Notes: generated by a model not told the origin, from the sequence alone. Counted from the stretch's first letter, positions 24,206 to 36,985 are shown. The stretch is DNA of 64,000 bases from Ridgeia piscesae (GCA_025642075.2 JAODUO010000076.1:271001-335000), one strand, 5' to 3'. Program-made: numbers and translations.

Positions 24206-26650
24206 TTGCAATATAAGCTACGCCTCGTTAACCTACAACACCAGCATGGTAAGCACTACGCTACAAAACCATGGCCCCCAGTATCGAGCGGTACCGAAAG
24301 AGTCTATGACAAAGGAGGCGGCTCTGGTCTGGGCTACGTGCAGAGGGTGCTAAGAATCGCTGGGTCAAAAAGCGCCGCGGAACGAGGATAAGTAGACTTA
24401 AGGTAGCAACGTATAACGTCAGAATTCCACTTCAAAGCGCAAATGGGAAATAAACCCTATGGAAACGGCATCGGGGAAATTTGGGCTCGAATTGAGAAAC
24501 GAAAGAGACGACATAGGTAGAATAGGTAACATCAAGAAAGTACAAAATCATGAATACCAGGTTTCAGAAGAAAGCAGGCAGGAGATGAAAGTGGAAAAGC
24601 CCAAAACGTTGTAACGAAGACGAAATTGACTACATCCTAACAAACAAGCCAGACATCGTCACAGACGTAACAGTTATCATCCGAGTCAACATTTGAAGTG
24701 ACCACCGAGCAACATCAAACTGGACGAAGAGGTAGAAAGGAAAAAAGATGACAGTGAGGCCACCAAGAGTAGATACCATACAAATAACATCAATGAAGAT
24801 CGAATTCCAACTAAAATTGAGAAACAGATACGTCAAACTACAAGAATTAGACGACATCGACACCATGATCTAAAACATCACAGACATGATCTAACAAATC
24901 GTATAGTAGCTAAGGCAATCAATAAACCACTGAAATCGACAAAATCTTCACCAACAGGAGCCTTGATGACGAAACGACGAGAATTTGTGGAAAACGGCGA
25001 CAACAAACAACAAATAGAGTATGCAGAAATATGCAAGACCATCAAAAAGAAAGCAAGAGAGGACACAAGGAAAGAGAAACAATCATGGCATCAAAGAGCC
25101 TGATGAAAATCAGAAGAACGCAGAAGCTAGGCCAAGACAAGTCTAGAAAGAAATTCACGATCAAGATAAGATCATAAATTAATCCAGGAATTCTACACGG
25201 AGCTATACGACAGTCAAGAAAATACCACAATTTATACTGACCCAAAAGAGGTATCAGAGTTAACAGCATGGGAGGTGGAAGCAGCACTACCAGATATGAA
25301 GAATGGGACAACAACAGGTAAAGACCACATAAACATCGATACATTGATAGCAGGGAAAGCTACCATATCGAAGACACTTGCTAAGTGTACACTAAACGCT
25401 TATCAGAAAGACGAATAAACACAGCGTGGAAGAACGCTAAGATGGTGATAATCTTCAAGAAGGAAAATAGGAAAGTCCTCAAAACGTACTGACAGACATG
25501 TCTACTATCAAACATCTATAAAGTACTCACGAAAGTACTAACCAAAAGGCTAAGCAAGACACTGGACGAAAACCAGCAACGAGAGCAAGCTGGATTCATA
25601 AGCGGATACTCAACGACGGACCATATCCTCGTGGTAAACCAACTGAAGTAGATGTGTAGAGAGTATAATAGCTCACTCTGCAGGGCATTCGTCGACTGCG
25701 AGAAAACCTTCGACTCAGTGCAAACTCAAGCAGTACTGATCTCGCTTCAAGAACATGGGATAGAATATGTGTACATCGAACTCCTGAAGGAAATCTACAC
25801 CTCGATGACAGTCCACCATCACAAAGAAAGCAACACGATCAACATCGGGAGAGGAATACGACAGGCATATACCATATTGTTCAAGCTGTTTATGACAGCA
25901 GTCGAAAGCACATTCCGACGACCGATTTAGGAAACCAGATGCTTGAAAATAGACGGCGAATATCGTAGTCGTCTTCACTTCGTCGACGACATATTCATAT
26001 GCGCTAACACTCAACATGAACAACAACAAATGCTACAGGAATTGGCTGATGAAAGTGAAGACCAGGGTCTGAAGATGAACAATGATGATGGAAAACGACA
26101 CACCAATACATGTCAACACCACTCAGATCGAGAACATTGAAAGCTACGTCTGGGATAGAGATTCAGCACCAGAGACAACACCAAGGCGACGATATTCAAA
26201 GAAGAATCACGGCCTGGTGGACAGCATTCGCTAATCAACGCGACATGTTCAACGGTAACGTTGGAAGAGACAAGCTTACAATTCATGCGTAGTTACAGCA
26301 ATGAAATAAGGCGCGGAAACATGGACACTCATCGGCCAAGCAAAGAACATGCTAGCAGCCGTATAAACAAAGATGGAAAGGAGTGTGTTAAACATCACAT
26401 ACCGGGTCAGACAAACATACAAGAGAAAAGACCAAAGTCACAGACGTGATTGAACAAGTCAGAAGACGAAATTGGAACTAGGCACGGTACGTCAGCGGAA
26501 TACGAGATAACTGACAGACATGGTGTATTATCATCTGGAAACGCTATGAAAGGAAAATACCTAGTGGAAGATCGGCGAGACGGTGGGGAGACGAACTAGC
26601 CGACTACCGGAAGGGTACCATCTGGCAGAGATAGGCTGATATGGAAGCAG
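24206..26650 (+). pseudogene. RTE-like LINE, nearly full length but decayed
   Basis: The endonuclease start reads LKVATYNVR near 24398. The endonuclease end has NEDEIDYILTNKP and SDHRATSN (24610-24715). The RT fingers region near 25500-25640 is frameshifted. The palm frame 25652-25930 contains FVDCEKTFDSVQT, then NIGRGIRQ. The catalytic box is FVDD in RLHFVDDIFICANT (about 25975-26000). KRPRGR-type C-terminal words are lost, but WEDELADYRKGT-like text remains near 26600. More than ten stops or shifts are present. A 190 bp second copy lies at 52175-52362. It is followed by (TA)n at 26708. Confidence 0.82.
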
Positions 26651-26706
26651 CATGCTGAGGGCTTCGTGCAACCACGGGACACTACAGTTGCACAATTATG
26701 ATAATG

Positions 26707-26964
<258 letters not shown>

Positions 26965-27374
26965 GTCAGTTATCACGAAACGTCGACAGAATCTGCTTTG
27001 GGGGGTAAATTTATAATTCAATATTTCAGGTTTTCCTTTTAGTCACTAATAAATAACATGACAAGGTATACAAGAAATACATTTGGATAGCTTAATTACT
27101 AAAAACCGACTCTTTGGCATCGCTTTGAAGTTGGGTGTCCGTGTTGCGCGATACCGAGCGTGTGCACGCACATAGTGTATATAATATATGTGTTACGTTA
27201 TTTCGTTTTTTCGCTAAGTGTTCTAGTTTATTTTGTTTGAGCATGTGACAGGTTTATGGTTAAAAATGGACTGAAGTGCCAATGTTTGTAAACATTCTTT
27301 TGTTTTCATGCAATTTAGAAATTATAATACATTTTTGGTACCCGGTAAAAAGAGTAAAGCGGTCATATAATTAC

Positions 27375-27493
27375 TTGCCATTCCAAGGGCAACTGCGTGT
27401 ATAGTACCATCGTAAATGCAGGTATAACATGAACGGATACTGTCATCTGTAGTCTTCATAAGGATGTTTAAAATAGGTTTACGCTCGGTATCG
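27375..27493 (-). CDS. alpha-2/delta-like exon E7 (end of VWA)
   Basis: 119 bp with acceptor CATACAG and donor GGCAA|GTAATT; phase 2 in, phase 1 out. The product DTERKPILNILMK...IHAVALGM fits the VWA helix and the strand after the TDG loop ('EERAQEIFNKY ... VRVFTFSVG'). Neither neighbouring junction can be closed, because the TDG exon on one side and a short exon on the other were not found. The call rests on position, phase and this single match. Confidence 0.62.
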
Positions 27494-28060
27494 CTGTATG
27501 GGAATTGTTTTATTTGTATTTTCAAAATAGAAAGTACTTTTTGTAAGGGGCATTTGTCTTATTCTGCTATTTTCCAGTCATCAATATTTCTGAGGAAATT
27601 AGTTCTCGTTTAACTCAGATTTCGTAATTGAGGCAAGAAGTATATTTTAACCAAGTAATTGTCATGCCGATTATTGTTTTATGTTCGGGATGATTAAACA
27701 GTCTTCCTTTCAGCTAATGGATGCAGTCACGAACTGTTGGTCGTCTATTGTTGGTCGTCTAGTGACAAAAGACAATGGTTTAGTATATATAGCGGTTCAG
27801 TAAATATTGGACATCAGACAAATCTGTTTTACTTTTTAATGATTCAATAACAGGCGGAGATCACATGGAATTCTACTCTTAATCAAATTAATTATGTGTA
27901 GGCATCGAATACATTCTGCTAATCAGAATAACAAATAAACAATTGATTCTACTAATGTGCTTACTGCTACAGTAATTTGCTGCATTAGTAAGTGATAACC
28001 ATAGCAAACCCTCATCGACAAACTAAACTTGACTACTATACTCATATTCTACGAAAGCAT
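27494..28060. other. Intronic sequence, no feature recognised
   Basis: AT-rich; nothing is recognised in it. The missing exon with the VWA TDG loop must lie between 27494 and 29816. Confidence 0.35.
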
Positions 28061-28850
28061 GATATGAACTGAACTTATCCTTTATTCAGCAATGTGTGCA
28101 TCACAGCCTACATGTTTTTTAATCTTCGATACCATCTGATCGTTTTAGACTGTTGTCTGATATGTCTGATTTGCTCGTACTGTGCGAATGCCCTCCACAA
28201 TGTCTTCTGAATTATGGGAATTCTCTCATCAGTGTTTAGGAGAATGTGTCAATGTCCTATATCACTTCAATTTGTGCTGAGGTTGGTCTTGTATTGCACG
28301 TATTTCTTGATCCACAACTTATATTGTATTGGTCTTATGCAGTCCACGTCATTCAGTGTCACCGTTATGGTTTCGTCACTCATCGAGGTTAATTCAGATA
28401 AGGACTTTGGCAGCACTTTATAGGCATTCGCCGTCATGTACATGCTGGCGAGACGCTGGCATAGGCATACGTATCTGTGAGCTTGACATTGGATGGTCTC
28501 CCCCTGCAGAATGCACTAAATGAGATATTAATGTCACTGAATTCAAGGCAGAAATTCCTGTAGATGTTTTGCATAGTATCTTCCAATGAGAACGTTTCTC
28601 TTCCCTTGGTTCTTCTTTCAAAGTAACTCACTGCTGTTTTCTGATCTCCTCAGAAATTCCGCTACCAACATCTTATCTTCCGTGATTTGGCTATTGCCTT
28701 CCTCGTGTCTCCCCCTTTCTTCTGGTAATGGCAGCAATACGTCATTGTTGAGATATTTGATTTGCAAACGCTCGGTCTCGTGTATACGTTCGGTATCACC
28801 ACACGTATCAACGTCATAACAAATAGAAGACAAAAGGCTGCATTTCTAAT
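28060..28850 (-). other. Unassigned degraded coding-like region
   Basis: Overlapping minus-strand frames look protein-like. One contains GDTERIHETERLQIKYLNND and EEGNSQITEDKMLVAEFLRR (28833-28618). Another contains LTSMSDETITVTLNDVDCI and IQYKLWIKKYVQYK (about 28430-28265). The composition suggests a broken mobile-element ORF, but I do not recognise a family and splice phases do not fit the alpha-2/delta gene. Confidence 0.3.
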
Positions 28851-29219
28851 GTATCATTGTCACATAAATTAAGTAACACTAGTCAAATATGTGAGAGAAT
28901 AAAAAACCCACTAATATTTAAAACTCTCTCCAAAATTAGTGAGTCTATGGCATTCGCTCGGTATCGTCAAAAACGACCCCACGGCGAAATATGAGTCTAT
29001 TATATTTACTACAGGTTTAACATTTTTGGGAGGCTTTTGTTATCTAAATGGAATTATGTTGTATTACATTATTTACCCATGCATACGCTTTGTTGAAAAT
29101 TGCTCGGTATCGGCCAAACTACCCCACCATACATACTGTTCCTGCGGAGCGCCCATTCAACGAAACGCTGACTTTTTTGAAGACTATGTCGAACTACAAC
29201 GTTAGTAAAAATAATATAA

Positions 29220-29475
<256 letters not shown>

Positions 29476-29816
29476 ATACTATATATATACAATTGGGTTT
29501 GTTTGAATGCCGCATGGCCCGTTCCAATGCAAAATCATGGCTACGCCACTGCAAGCAACTTGCAACATAATTCACGAGTGGCTGCCATCTTCGAAATGTC
29601 TGTCCACTGTAAGTTGTAACATAAGAAGCAAATTCATAAAACAAAATGGGGAGATTAGGTCCGCACCTATTGGTTACGATTAGTACAAATGAACAGCATC
29701 AATTTGTGATGAGGTAAATGATCTTGCTAGGCAATGCAACATGTGATGGATAGATGAACTCACGTATTGCAACAGTGACTTTGTAACGATGAACTCACTA
29801 TTGTGTCGCGTGTTAC

Positions 29817-30015
29817 CCAATTGGTTATTTAGCATCTCGATCGCCTTGCAGATGCCGGTTTTATATTGTGTTTTGCCTCGAGCCCATAACGATGAGATGA
29901 ATTCATATAACTGTAGACGCGCAAAGCCAACAGGATTGACCGACCTGTTGTGATAACAGCTTGTATCATCTCCAAATGTATTCACCGTGTCGCCGTAGAA
30001 GCTGAACATAGATAA
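29817..30015 (-). CDS. alpha-2/delta-like exon E6 (VWA middle)
   Basis: 199 bp with acceptor ATTTTCAG and donor TTGG|GTAACA; phase 0 in, phase 1 out. The product LSMFSFYGDTVNTFGDDTSC, then LYEFISSLWARGKTQYKTGI and a final AIEMLNNQL, matches the alpha-2/delta VWA ('VASFN... [24 protein letters not shown]'). The Thr of the MIDAS second loop (GKTQY) is kept. It joins E5 in phase (NDQ|LSMF). Confidence 0.85.
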
Positions 30016-30198
30016 CTGAAAATATCGGCAGTTAGAGCAATCAGAGTTATTGCATACTAAGAACAACACATTGCGTCAACAATGTAACTTCAGCCTTACT
30101 GAATACGCTGTTAAGTGCCTATTTCAATCATATTGTCCTTTATGCATTATGGACGCCAGAAAAGCAAGTTTTAGTAATCTGTTTTCTTTTATTTTGTT

Positions 30199-30420
30199 CG
30201 ACTCTCGACTAAGATAACCGGGCTTCGAATCCTGTGCTACCGTATCAATTCATGGACAATGTTTAGCATTCTACGTTGCTCTAATTCACTCAGCTGTATG
30301 AATGAGTGCCTGGCTATAAACAGCGATTGGTATTGTGTAACAAAGTCTTCGTGCATTAATTGCAGCTTGGATGCTTTTCAAGAAACCAAACTGATTGACA
30401 GGAGTTTACAGGCCGTCTGT
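30199..30420 (+). mobile_element. tRNA-derived SINE, family B, 3'-truncated copy
   Basis: It shares with 12801-13128 the CTCTCGACTA of the anticodon arm and a box B (GGCTTCGAATCC near 30231). It also shares CTAATTCACTCAGCTGTAT, GTGCCTGGCTATAAACAG and TCGTGCATTAATTGCAGC. The 3' tail with TATAAGAAC is missing. Confidence 0.75.
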
Positions 30421-30469
30421 GGCCAGTTGATTTAGTTGGCAAAAGCATGTATTTTAGATATATATATAT

Positions 30470-30522
<53 letters not shown>

Positions 30523-31536
30523 AAAAGTGCGTTATTTTACAATATAATTTATTAATGTATACAATTACATAATTAATATGTTGTTTGGGTGTTATAGACA
30601 CAAAGACGTGTATAAACAAGCATGATTTCAGCATACATATATCTAAAGACTGTGATCATATCAGACTGGGTGACTGTATGTTGTACTTCTTACAAGAATC
30701 GGAGCATTTCTCCAGCTGTCAAATACGCCCTGGGGACTAGCCGTGGGGCAAACTGAACGGACCGCAGATAGAACACAGTTAATTGCGCGATCGACTGTTC
30801 CAAAAGATGCTAAATTTGGAAGTGACCGAGTTTGAGACATGCCGTCTAAGACAATGCCTTCAAATATTGGATAAATGAAGATAATAGACATAGATAGAAT
30901 CGAGTGCCATGCCCCGCTCTTTCACAATCTCAATGTTACGTTAATCTGCCGGTAATAAAGTACTGGAGTAGCTGTTGGTCTGTAGCCCATTTCCGGCTGG
31001 TTTCGTTTTTTATATGGTGACAGATAGTTTGTTTCTTATGCACGAACTGTTCTTTCAGGGATGTCGTGACCCATTCTCCCTTCACTTTCACTTGAAGAAG
31101 CTGCACTGTCACTTCCTCATCTGCCAACTGCATGGTGATGAGGTTTTGGAGCTTAATGCCTGGGCCATGGTGATGTAAGAATAGTTCCTAATTCTCATGA
31201 AGTCCATAGACATATCCAATCGGCTGATCAGCTTTGTCATAAGTAAGGTCATGATGAACCCTTGATCTGATACATCAGCATATTTAATGATGCTAGATAT
31301 GTGAAAAAACAGTGGGAAGTACTGGCACATGTCGGACTTTACGTGGCACTCGTTGAAAAACTATTCAAATTGTTCACCAAGGTCTGAGAATTAACAAAAA
31401 GCGTTTCGTAACAATTTCCATCGACCTCTTCTTCTTGGAGAAAAGACTCTGTATCTCGATTGGCTATGTCACCGTATGATCATTTACCTTGCGGCTACTG
31501 TACACCAACCGCTACCAGAACACCTCCCACTTCAGC
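30421..31536 (-). other. (TA)n tract and unassigned coding-like ORFs
   Basis: (TA)n occupies 30459-30518. Minus-strand frames 31330-31109, 31133-30936 and 30891-30661 are consecutive and protein-like (EEVTVQLLQVKVKGEWVTT; GMSQTRSLPNLASFGTVDRA). They might be one frameshifted ORF of a lost element in the intron between E5 and E6. I do not recognise a family. Confidence 0.3.
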
Positions 31537-31597
31537 GCGCGCGCGTGCGTGCGTGCGGGTGCGTGCGTGCGTGCGTGCGTGCGTGCGTGTGTGTGTG
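31537..31597. repeat. (GCGT)n/(GT)n microsatellite
   Basis: GC, then GCGT, then GT units. A second tract of the same composition lies at 35838-35927. Confidence 0.95.
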
Positions 31598-31683
31598 GAC
31601 ATCAACATGTCTAATATAAATGTTTGTAAATAAACTTAGTAGTGTATGTAAGTGGTCATCTTTTATCTACGGGTTTTCGTGAG

Positions 31684-31860
31684 AACCATAAATAATATAA
31701 TTAATTATTATCATCACTTAATTATTATCATCACAATGATCTGCAGGAAATTGTAAGTCTTATTATAATATAATAATAATAGTTTATTTCATATAGCGCC
31801 ACATTCGTATATGTTTGGGGAACTTCACAGCATACTGCTATTAAAATATGCAATAAGAAG
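31684..31860 (-). repeat. LINE-tail repeat, minus copy
   Basis: The reverse complement matches 36145-36330: the tail word TGTGGCGCTATATGAAATAAA, TTA repeats, then TTTCCTGCAGATC and GTGATGATAATAATTAA. Confidence 0.72.
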
Positions 31861-32413
31861 AAGAATAACCATAGATAATAGCTTATCATAAATAGTAAAA
31901 TACATGTGTCTATATAATTAACTAACATTACTTATTAGTCATAAAATACATAATAATAACCAATCTAGCAAATACGGTAAAACCTGTATGGTGCGACCTC
32001 TGTCACCGTTTTCTGCGACCGTTTTCCTAGCCACGGTTCGTTTCTGATTAAAGTGTACCCACAATGAACGACTACTTGACAAACGCAACCAGGGACCACA
32101 CACATTGTTCACGCGATCGTTGTTTACACCTCTTAGCAGCAACCGGGTCTGATGCTGAACTGAGACATGTATTGGTCGAGCAGTCTTTACGTCGTTCACT
32201 CAGCGTTAAGGTGGTCATACACGTACGAGAGACTCGTACGAGTGACTCGGATGAAATCATCCGAATCGTACGTGTATCGCAAAATCGGACGTAAACTCGT
32301 ACGTGTATCATGCATGTCCGAGTCATTCGTACGAGGCACTCGTGCGAGCGAGTGACTCGCAGTAAACAACCAATGAGATGACAGCAGTGAGTTGAACTTC
32401 GACCTTCTTAAAA

Positions 32414-32530
32414 ATGGCAGATACTGATTTGGCAAAACTGTCACTTCACATTTTTTCGAGCTTTACGGTGACCATTTCGCTATGGAATGTTGCAAACCCC
32501 CGTTACAAAGACAGAAGCATCGGTTACTAA
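32414..32530 (+). pseudogene. Harbinger-associated MADF/Myb-like protein, N-terminal piece
   Basis: From ATG 32414 the frame gives MADTDLAKL and then SLWNVANPRYKDRS, which resembles the MADF core (LWD...YKDR). It stops at 32530. Such proteins are the DNA-binding partner of Harbinger transposases. A basic tail may follow near 32580-32660 in another frame. Confidence 0.5.
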
Positions 32531-34559
32531 TAGCCTACAAGTTCTCAATATTGATGGCCCTTGAAGCAATGTTCACAAAAATGGAGGAATATATCTCAGA
32601 AATTCGGTAGCAACGCCAACGTCGTTGACGTTGTCGTCGGCGTCGAATGATGACTGGATCGTTCAAACTTCAATGTCAGAAACCTGTCAGAAATAAGTAA
32701 GTAGAGACAGCGACATCTTGAAATTAGGATCACTCTATTAACTGTTGTTTAGTTTCCACAATACCACCGCCACTGGTGAGTAACTAAGTTGGAATCATTT
32801 TGGAATGTCAAATTAAATACAAAGTATACACTGATGATCTCAAATTTAAACTGGGTAAAACGCGTCCGTACCCCTTGTTTACACCTGATAAGGAATAGCT
32901 TTACATTATATATCTGGCTCAAGACACGACACAAAAATTAATGTGCTGTCAATGGCAATGCACTGCAGGTAGGACACACGGTTTTGAACATGGCGTTTTT
33001 GGTGAGCTTTTGATTTTGCCAGTCTATTTTCAGAAGAAACATGTTCTAGTTCCGTAACAGTGTGTTTGCTTATTGTGATTGATTTAGTACATAGATGAAT
33101 ACTATGAATATAAACAATGGTAGTATGACCAATTCTGTACTGATACTCAAGAGATTAGTAATTGTTACCTGTAGGACATATGTCATGAAATAATAACTTG
33201 CACTTGTATTGCAGTGGTTATATTTTATTAGGGTTGGGGAATCCAGAGTGGACTAAGTCTTCAGTGCATTTATTTTACATGTATTTATATATACGTTCAA
33301 AATTAGGTTCATACCAAGCACTATTTCGGAATGGGTCACATTCCGGAACAGATGTTTGTGTGGTTGATTGGTTTTCAAATATGTATGTGACCTGGATTCC
33401 TGTTACAAAAATTCATGATAAATTATAATTCCTCCGTAGTTTCTAGTAAATCGATCACTGTATTACTTGAGTATTAATGTTCAGCATCAAATCCCTATCA
33501 CCATCCGCTTCGTTGTTTTTCTCTTAACTAGGATTCTAGTAAAGCAAAGTGAGGTGTGTTCGACACTTAATATTATAATCATAATGTCAATTGCAGTTCA
33601 GTTAGCCAAACTTGTGTAAACCAGTTTATAATGTTATTGTTGTGTGCATGAAATATTCAAATTCTAAACAAAACCATAAATATATACTGCTGATCTTACT
33701 GATACAAATTTCAACATATTTAGCAAACACAGTGATGATAATTATCTACCCTAGCTAATCAAGGCACAGACAACCTCGTTTTAAATTAAGCCAAGAAGAC
33801 CATAAACCATTAACAGTATTATTAACTATTCATCCTCATGCTTGCATGCACATGTAACAGCTGATGCATGTAAGACACGATAAGGCCATGCAAACCTTTT
33901 ATTTATCAAACAAATGTATACACATGATATAATCCGTGTACAATAATGAACATTTCTTTATTGATAGGTAGCCTGGTAATTAGTATATTCTTATCTACAA
34001 AAAAGAGTCTGTTGTGTGATAAACTGACCCAGGTTGCTCGTTTGTAGGTTTGGTTGTTACCAAGTAGGGGTTTACTTTTATGGATAATAAAGAATGCATT
34101 TACGAAAAAAATTAAGTGTTTAAACATGCTAAATCAAACATTTCAAGTTAATTACAATTAATGTCTACCACTGCTACATGAAAAAACGTTTATTCTAACC
34201 GCATTTCTGACCGTTTGACTGCACCAGGAGTGTTAGCCAGTATACCGACAAGACAAGATTTCGTTCTCACATTTCTATATAACATACCTTGGTAGGTAGG
34301 CAATCTATAACAACGAACCTATGACTAGCTATGTCTGAAGTTTAGCAACGTGCACCAATTTTCCCATGGCCACCAGGTCCAGGCTATTTGTCAATAAATA
34401 GACACGCCTTACCTGCGCAATCTGCAGATGGTTGCTGCTCTCTGTAGACTGCACAGGTCCAGCTAATGTGTGTAAAATAACGATAATAGCTTAAGCTAAG
34501 CCAAACTTGGTACTAAAGCAGTCAAATAATTGAAACGTCAACATGACGTTCACATAATA

Positions 34560-34921
34560 AATTATGTAATATACTAAAAAGCGAAGAGTTAACAGCAAGG
34601 CGCTCAGAAGGTGGTATTGCGTCGCGCGTGGCTGTGTCTTTGTGGACGATTAACTGCGTAGAAGATATTGAAATTTATGTGTATCCATGCGGACAAAGTT
34701 TGCAAATGTTCTGGGATCCTCCACTTTAATTTCCTTCATCAGAGCATGAAAAGCGCCGAACTGCTGGCGCCGCGCTATCCTTCAGCGAACCCACCATCTT
34801 TTTCGTTTCTTCAGCTTTTCTTTCTCTTCTTCATCATAAATTTGCTGCAGCGCAGCACAGCCAATGCACCGAGCAAAATTGCATGTTCTTCTTCACTGCT
34901 GCTGCTGCAACTGTCAGCCAT
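34560..34921 (-). pseudogene. PIF/Harbinger transposase, N-terminal relic
   Basis: From ATG 34921 leftward the frame starts MADSCSSSSEEEHAILLGA. It shifts near 34811 to a stretch with KKRKRWWVR, RRQQFGAFHALMKEI and FANFVRMDTHKFQYLL, then LLSALLLTLRFL. This is the N-terminal region of HARBI1-type transposases ahead of the catalytic DDE core. Stops after WWVR and LLRS, and the missing DDE core, make it inactive. Confidence 0.8.
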
Positions 34922-35053
34922 TGCCGTAAACAAGCACGTGTGCATCTGTGATGGCCTTCACCTCATGACGTAACTCGCGCAACTCTGCCGACTCGATTGT
35001 TTCGCCACGAATACGTGTGTCATGAGTCACTCGTAAGTGTATCGCCCCCTTTA

Positions 35054-35837
35054 CATAGTACACATTTAATATCACTAAAACGACTGCATATTATTGTTTA
35101 CGATGATATAATTATTCAAATGGGTCGTTGTTACAAATGATAATGTAATAATCGCCTGTTAATATAATAACTGCCTGATAATGTAATAAAATCGCCTGAC
35201 AATGTAATAACTGCCTGATATGTAATAACATCACCTGCTAATGTAATAATCTTGCTGCTCGATAATGTATTGATTGTTGCCTGATAATGTAATAACTTTC
35301 GCTTGATAATGTAATAACGTACACATTTCACTTAGGACTGGCGACCCATTGTCCGTGATTTAGAGAAAATTAGCGCTGAAAATTACATGTCAGCTGCAGA
35401 TGTTGCCGACATAGATTGCAAAATCGAAAACCCGCTCATCTCTTGTAAACATATTTGGATACTCATTATTTCTAGTCAATTAGAAAATGTGTTGGTTTGT
35501 CCTGCAGATGTAGCAACAAATCAATGAAACAAGATAAACAAAAGTTACAACGAATGTAGGTCTCATGTGTACTGCTAGCAAGCAAGCTTATATTACGTAA
35601 GCGATGTTTTTAACAATTATAACTAAAACAATAACATATTAATATACATTTTTTAAACGCAACAAAATCTTCTTTTTCTACCAGTAGTTCCTATATATTC
35701 ATATTATGTTGAAATATCCATGATATATTGTTCCGATAATTAATAAAGGTGTTGTCCAAAATTATTATTACATATCTGGTTGTGGAAATATCATTCATAA
35801 GTAGACAAATAGTTTTTGAGTAATATTTTTTTTTTAG
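35054..35837. other. Intronic sequence with TGATAATGTAATAA repeats
   Basis: Between about 35135 and 35320, units of the type CTGATAATGTAATAA recur about ten times with variable spacers, a decayed minisatellite. The rest shows no feature. Confidence 0.6.
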
Positions 35838-35841
35838 CGTG

Positions 35842-35873
<32 letters not shown>

Positions 35874-35879
35874 TGGGTG

Positions 35880-35910
<31 letters not shown>

Positions 35911-35927
35911 TGTGTGTGTGTGTGTGC
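35838..35927. repeat. (GCGT)n/(GT)n microsatellite
   Basis: GTGC units grade into GT, with one GG slip at about 35903. Confidence 0.95.
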
Positions 35928-36144
35928 TCAATGAAATGTTTTGTTACGTCGTAATTACTTTAATAATTTTACCATTTTAATTGTTTATTACTATTAACCA
36001 TACCTTTACATTGATTTATCACTATTGTTGTTATGGAATTTGTATGGTATTTGTATAACTAGTGGGTAATTTTAGTTAATTATATAGGCACATTTACTTG
36101 TATTATGTATATTAAAATATAACTTGTGGGTAGTATTCTTTTTC

Positions 36145-36330
36145 TTGTATAATGTGTTAATAGCAGTATGTCGTGAGGCGCCACAAACAATTATGGATGT
36201 GGCGCTATATGAAATAAAATATTATTATTATGTTATAATAAAACGTATAGTTTCCTGCAGATCTTAGTGATGATAATAATTAATTATTATTATATTATTT
36301 ATAAGTAATTAAACCATTTCGCGCGTGCGA
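36145..36330 (+). repeat. LINE-tail repeat, plus copy
   Basis: Contains GGATGTGGCGCTATATGAAA, a (TTA)n stretch and TTTCCTGCAGATCTTAGTGA. It pairs with the inverted copy at 31684-31860 and, for the tail only, with 3950-4019. Confidence 0.72.
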
Positions 36331-36846
36331 ATGCAGCAAGTAAAGTTTATACATTTTCGCGCGCACAAAGGCACCGTCTAAAGGAATTTTGTGTAAACCT
36401 TACTTACATAGCGAGTTTACGGTAGACTGGTAATTACCCAATCGGATTCATATTGACGACTGAAGGCAACGTTGTCGCTTGATGCATCACTAATAGCGTT
36501 ATTTACTCGTTCTGTTTACTCACGCATGACTACGCATCGCTGATTTTTATAAGACATCTACAGCGACCTACATACAATATATGTTTATACGTTTCACAAA
36601 TGAACGGTTTAATGGTGCAAATAATGTTGCATTGAAATGGTTCCCATATTAAAACGTGCGGATCATGTAACAACCGGGTTAGACGAGACATGACTGTATC
36701 TACTGAACTAAGAGAATACTTTATAATTTACATTTTGCAAACTATTGAGTCCGTCGGTAAACTAAGCGTGTGTACAACCAACATGTAAGTACTTTAATAA
36801 CAAATAAATACATTATATCCCAATCAGAATTAATATGTCCAATCAC

Positions 36847-36985
36847 CTGGTCATTTCGATTCGCTGTTTGCAGTAGCAAGCGAGCTATTTCTTTGGCGTA
36901 AATAAGCTTTCTTTTCATGGCTGCTGACGTATCAATAAGAATCACTATATCTTTGGGCAGGGTGCCTGCGTTGGCATACCAGGGC
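36847..36985 (-). CDS. alpha-2/delta-like exon E5 (RPWY motif and VWA start)
   Basis: 139 bp with acceptor ATTCCAG and donor CAG|GTGATT; phase 2 in, phase 0 out. With the two bases from E4 it reads RPWYANAG.LPKDIVILIDTSAAM, the hallmark VWA_N/VWA junction of alpha-2/delta proteins ('RRPWYIQGA.SPKDMLILVDVSGS'). The MIDAS DxSxS is D-T-S-A-A here, so its last Ser is replaced. The exon ends in the first helix (ANRNDQ). Confidence 0.92.

Larger units (their letters stand above)
32209..35050. mobile_element. PIF/Harbinger DNA transposon relic
   Basis: It is bounded by TTA target duplications (32206-32208 and 35051-35053). The terminal inverted repeats start AGGTGGTCATACAC on the left and, read inward, AGGGGGCGATACAC on the right; about 22 of the first 27 positions match. 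Subterminal TACGAG/GACTC words repeat several times on the left (32220-32360). Inside are a MADF-like ORF start (plus) and a transposase start (minus) facing each other, the two-gene layout of this superfamily. The middle 1.9 kb is not readable as coding. Confidence 0.82.
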
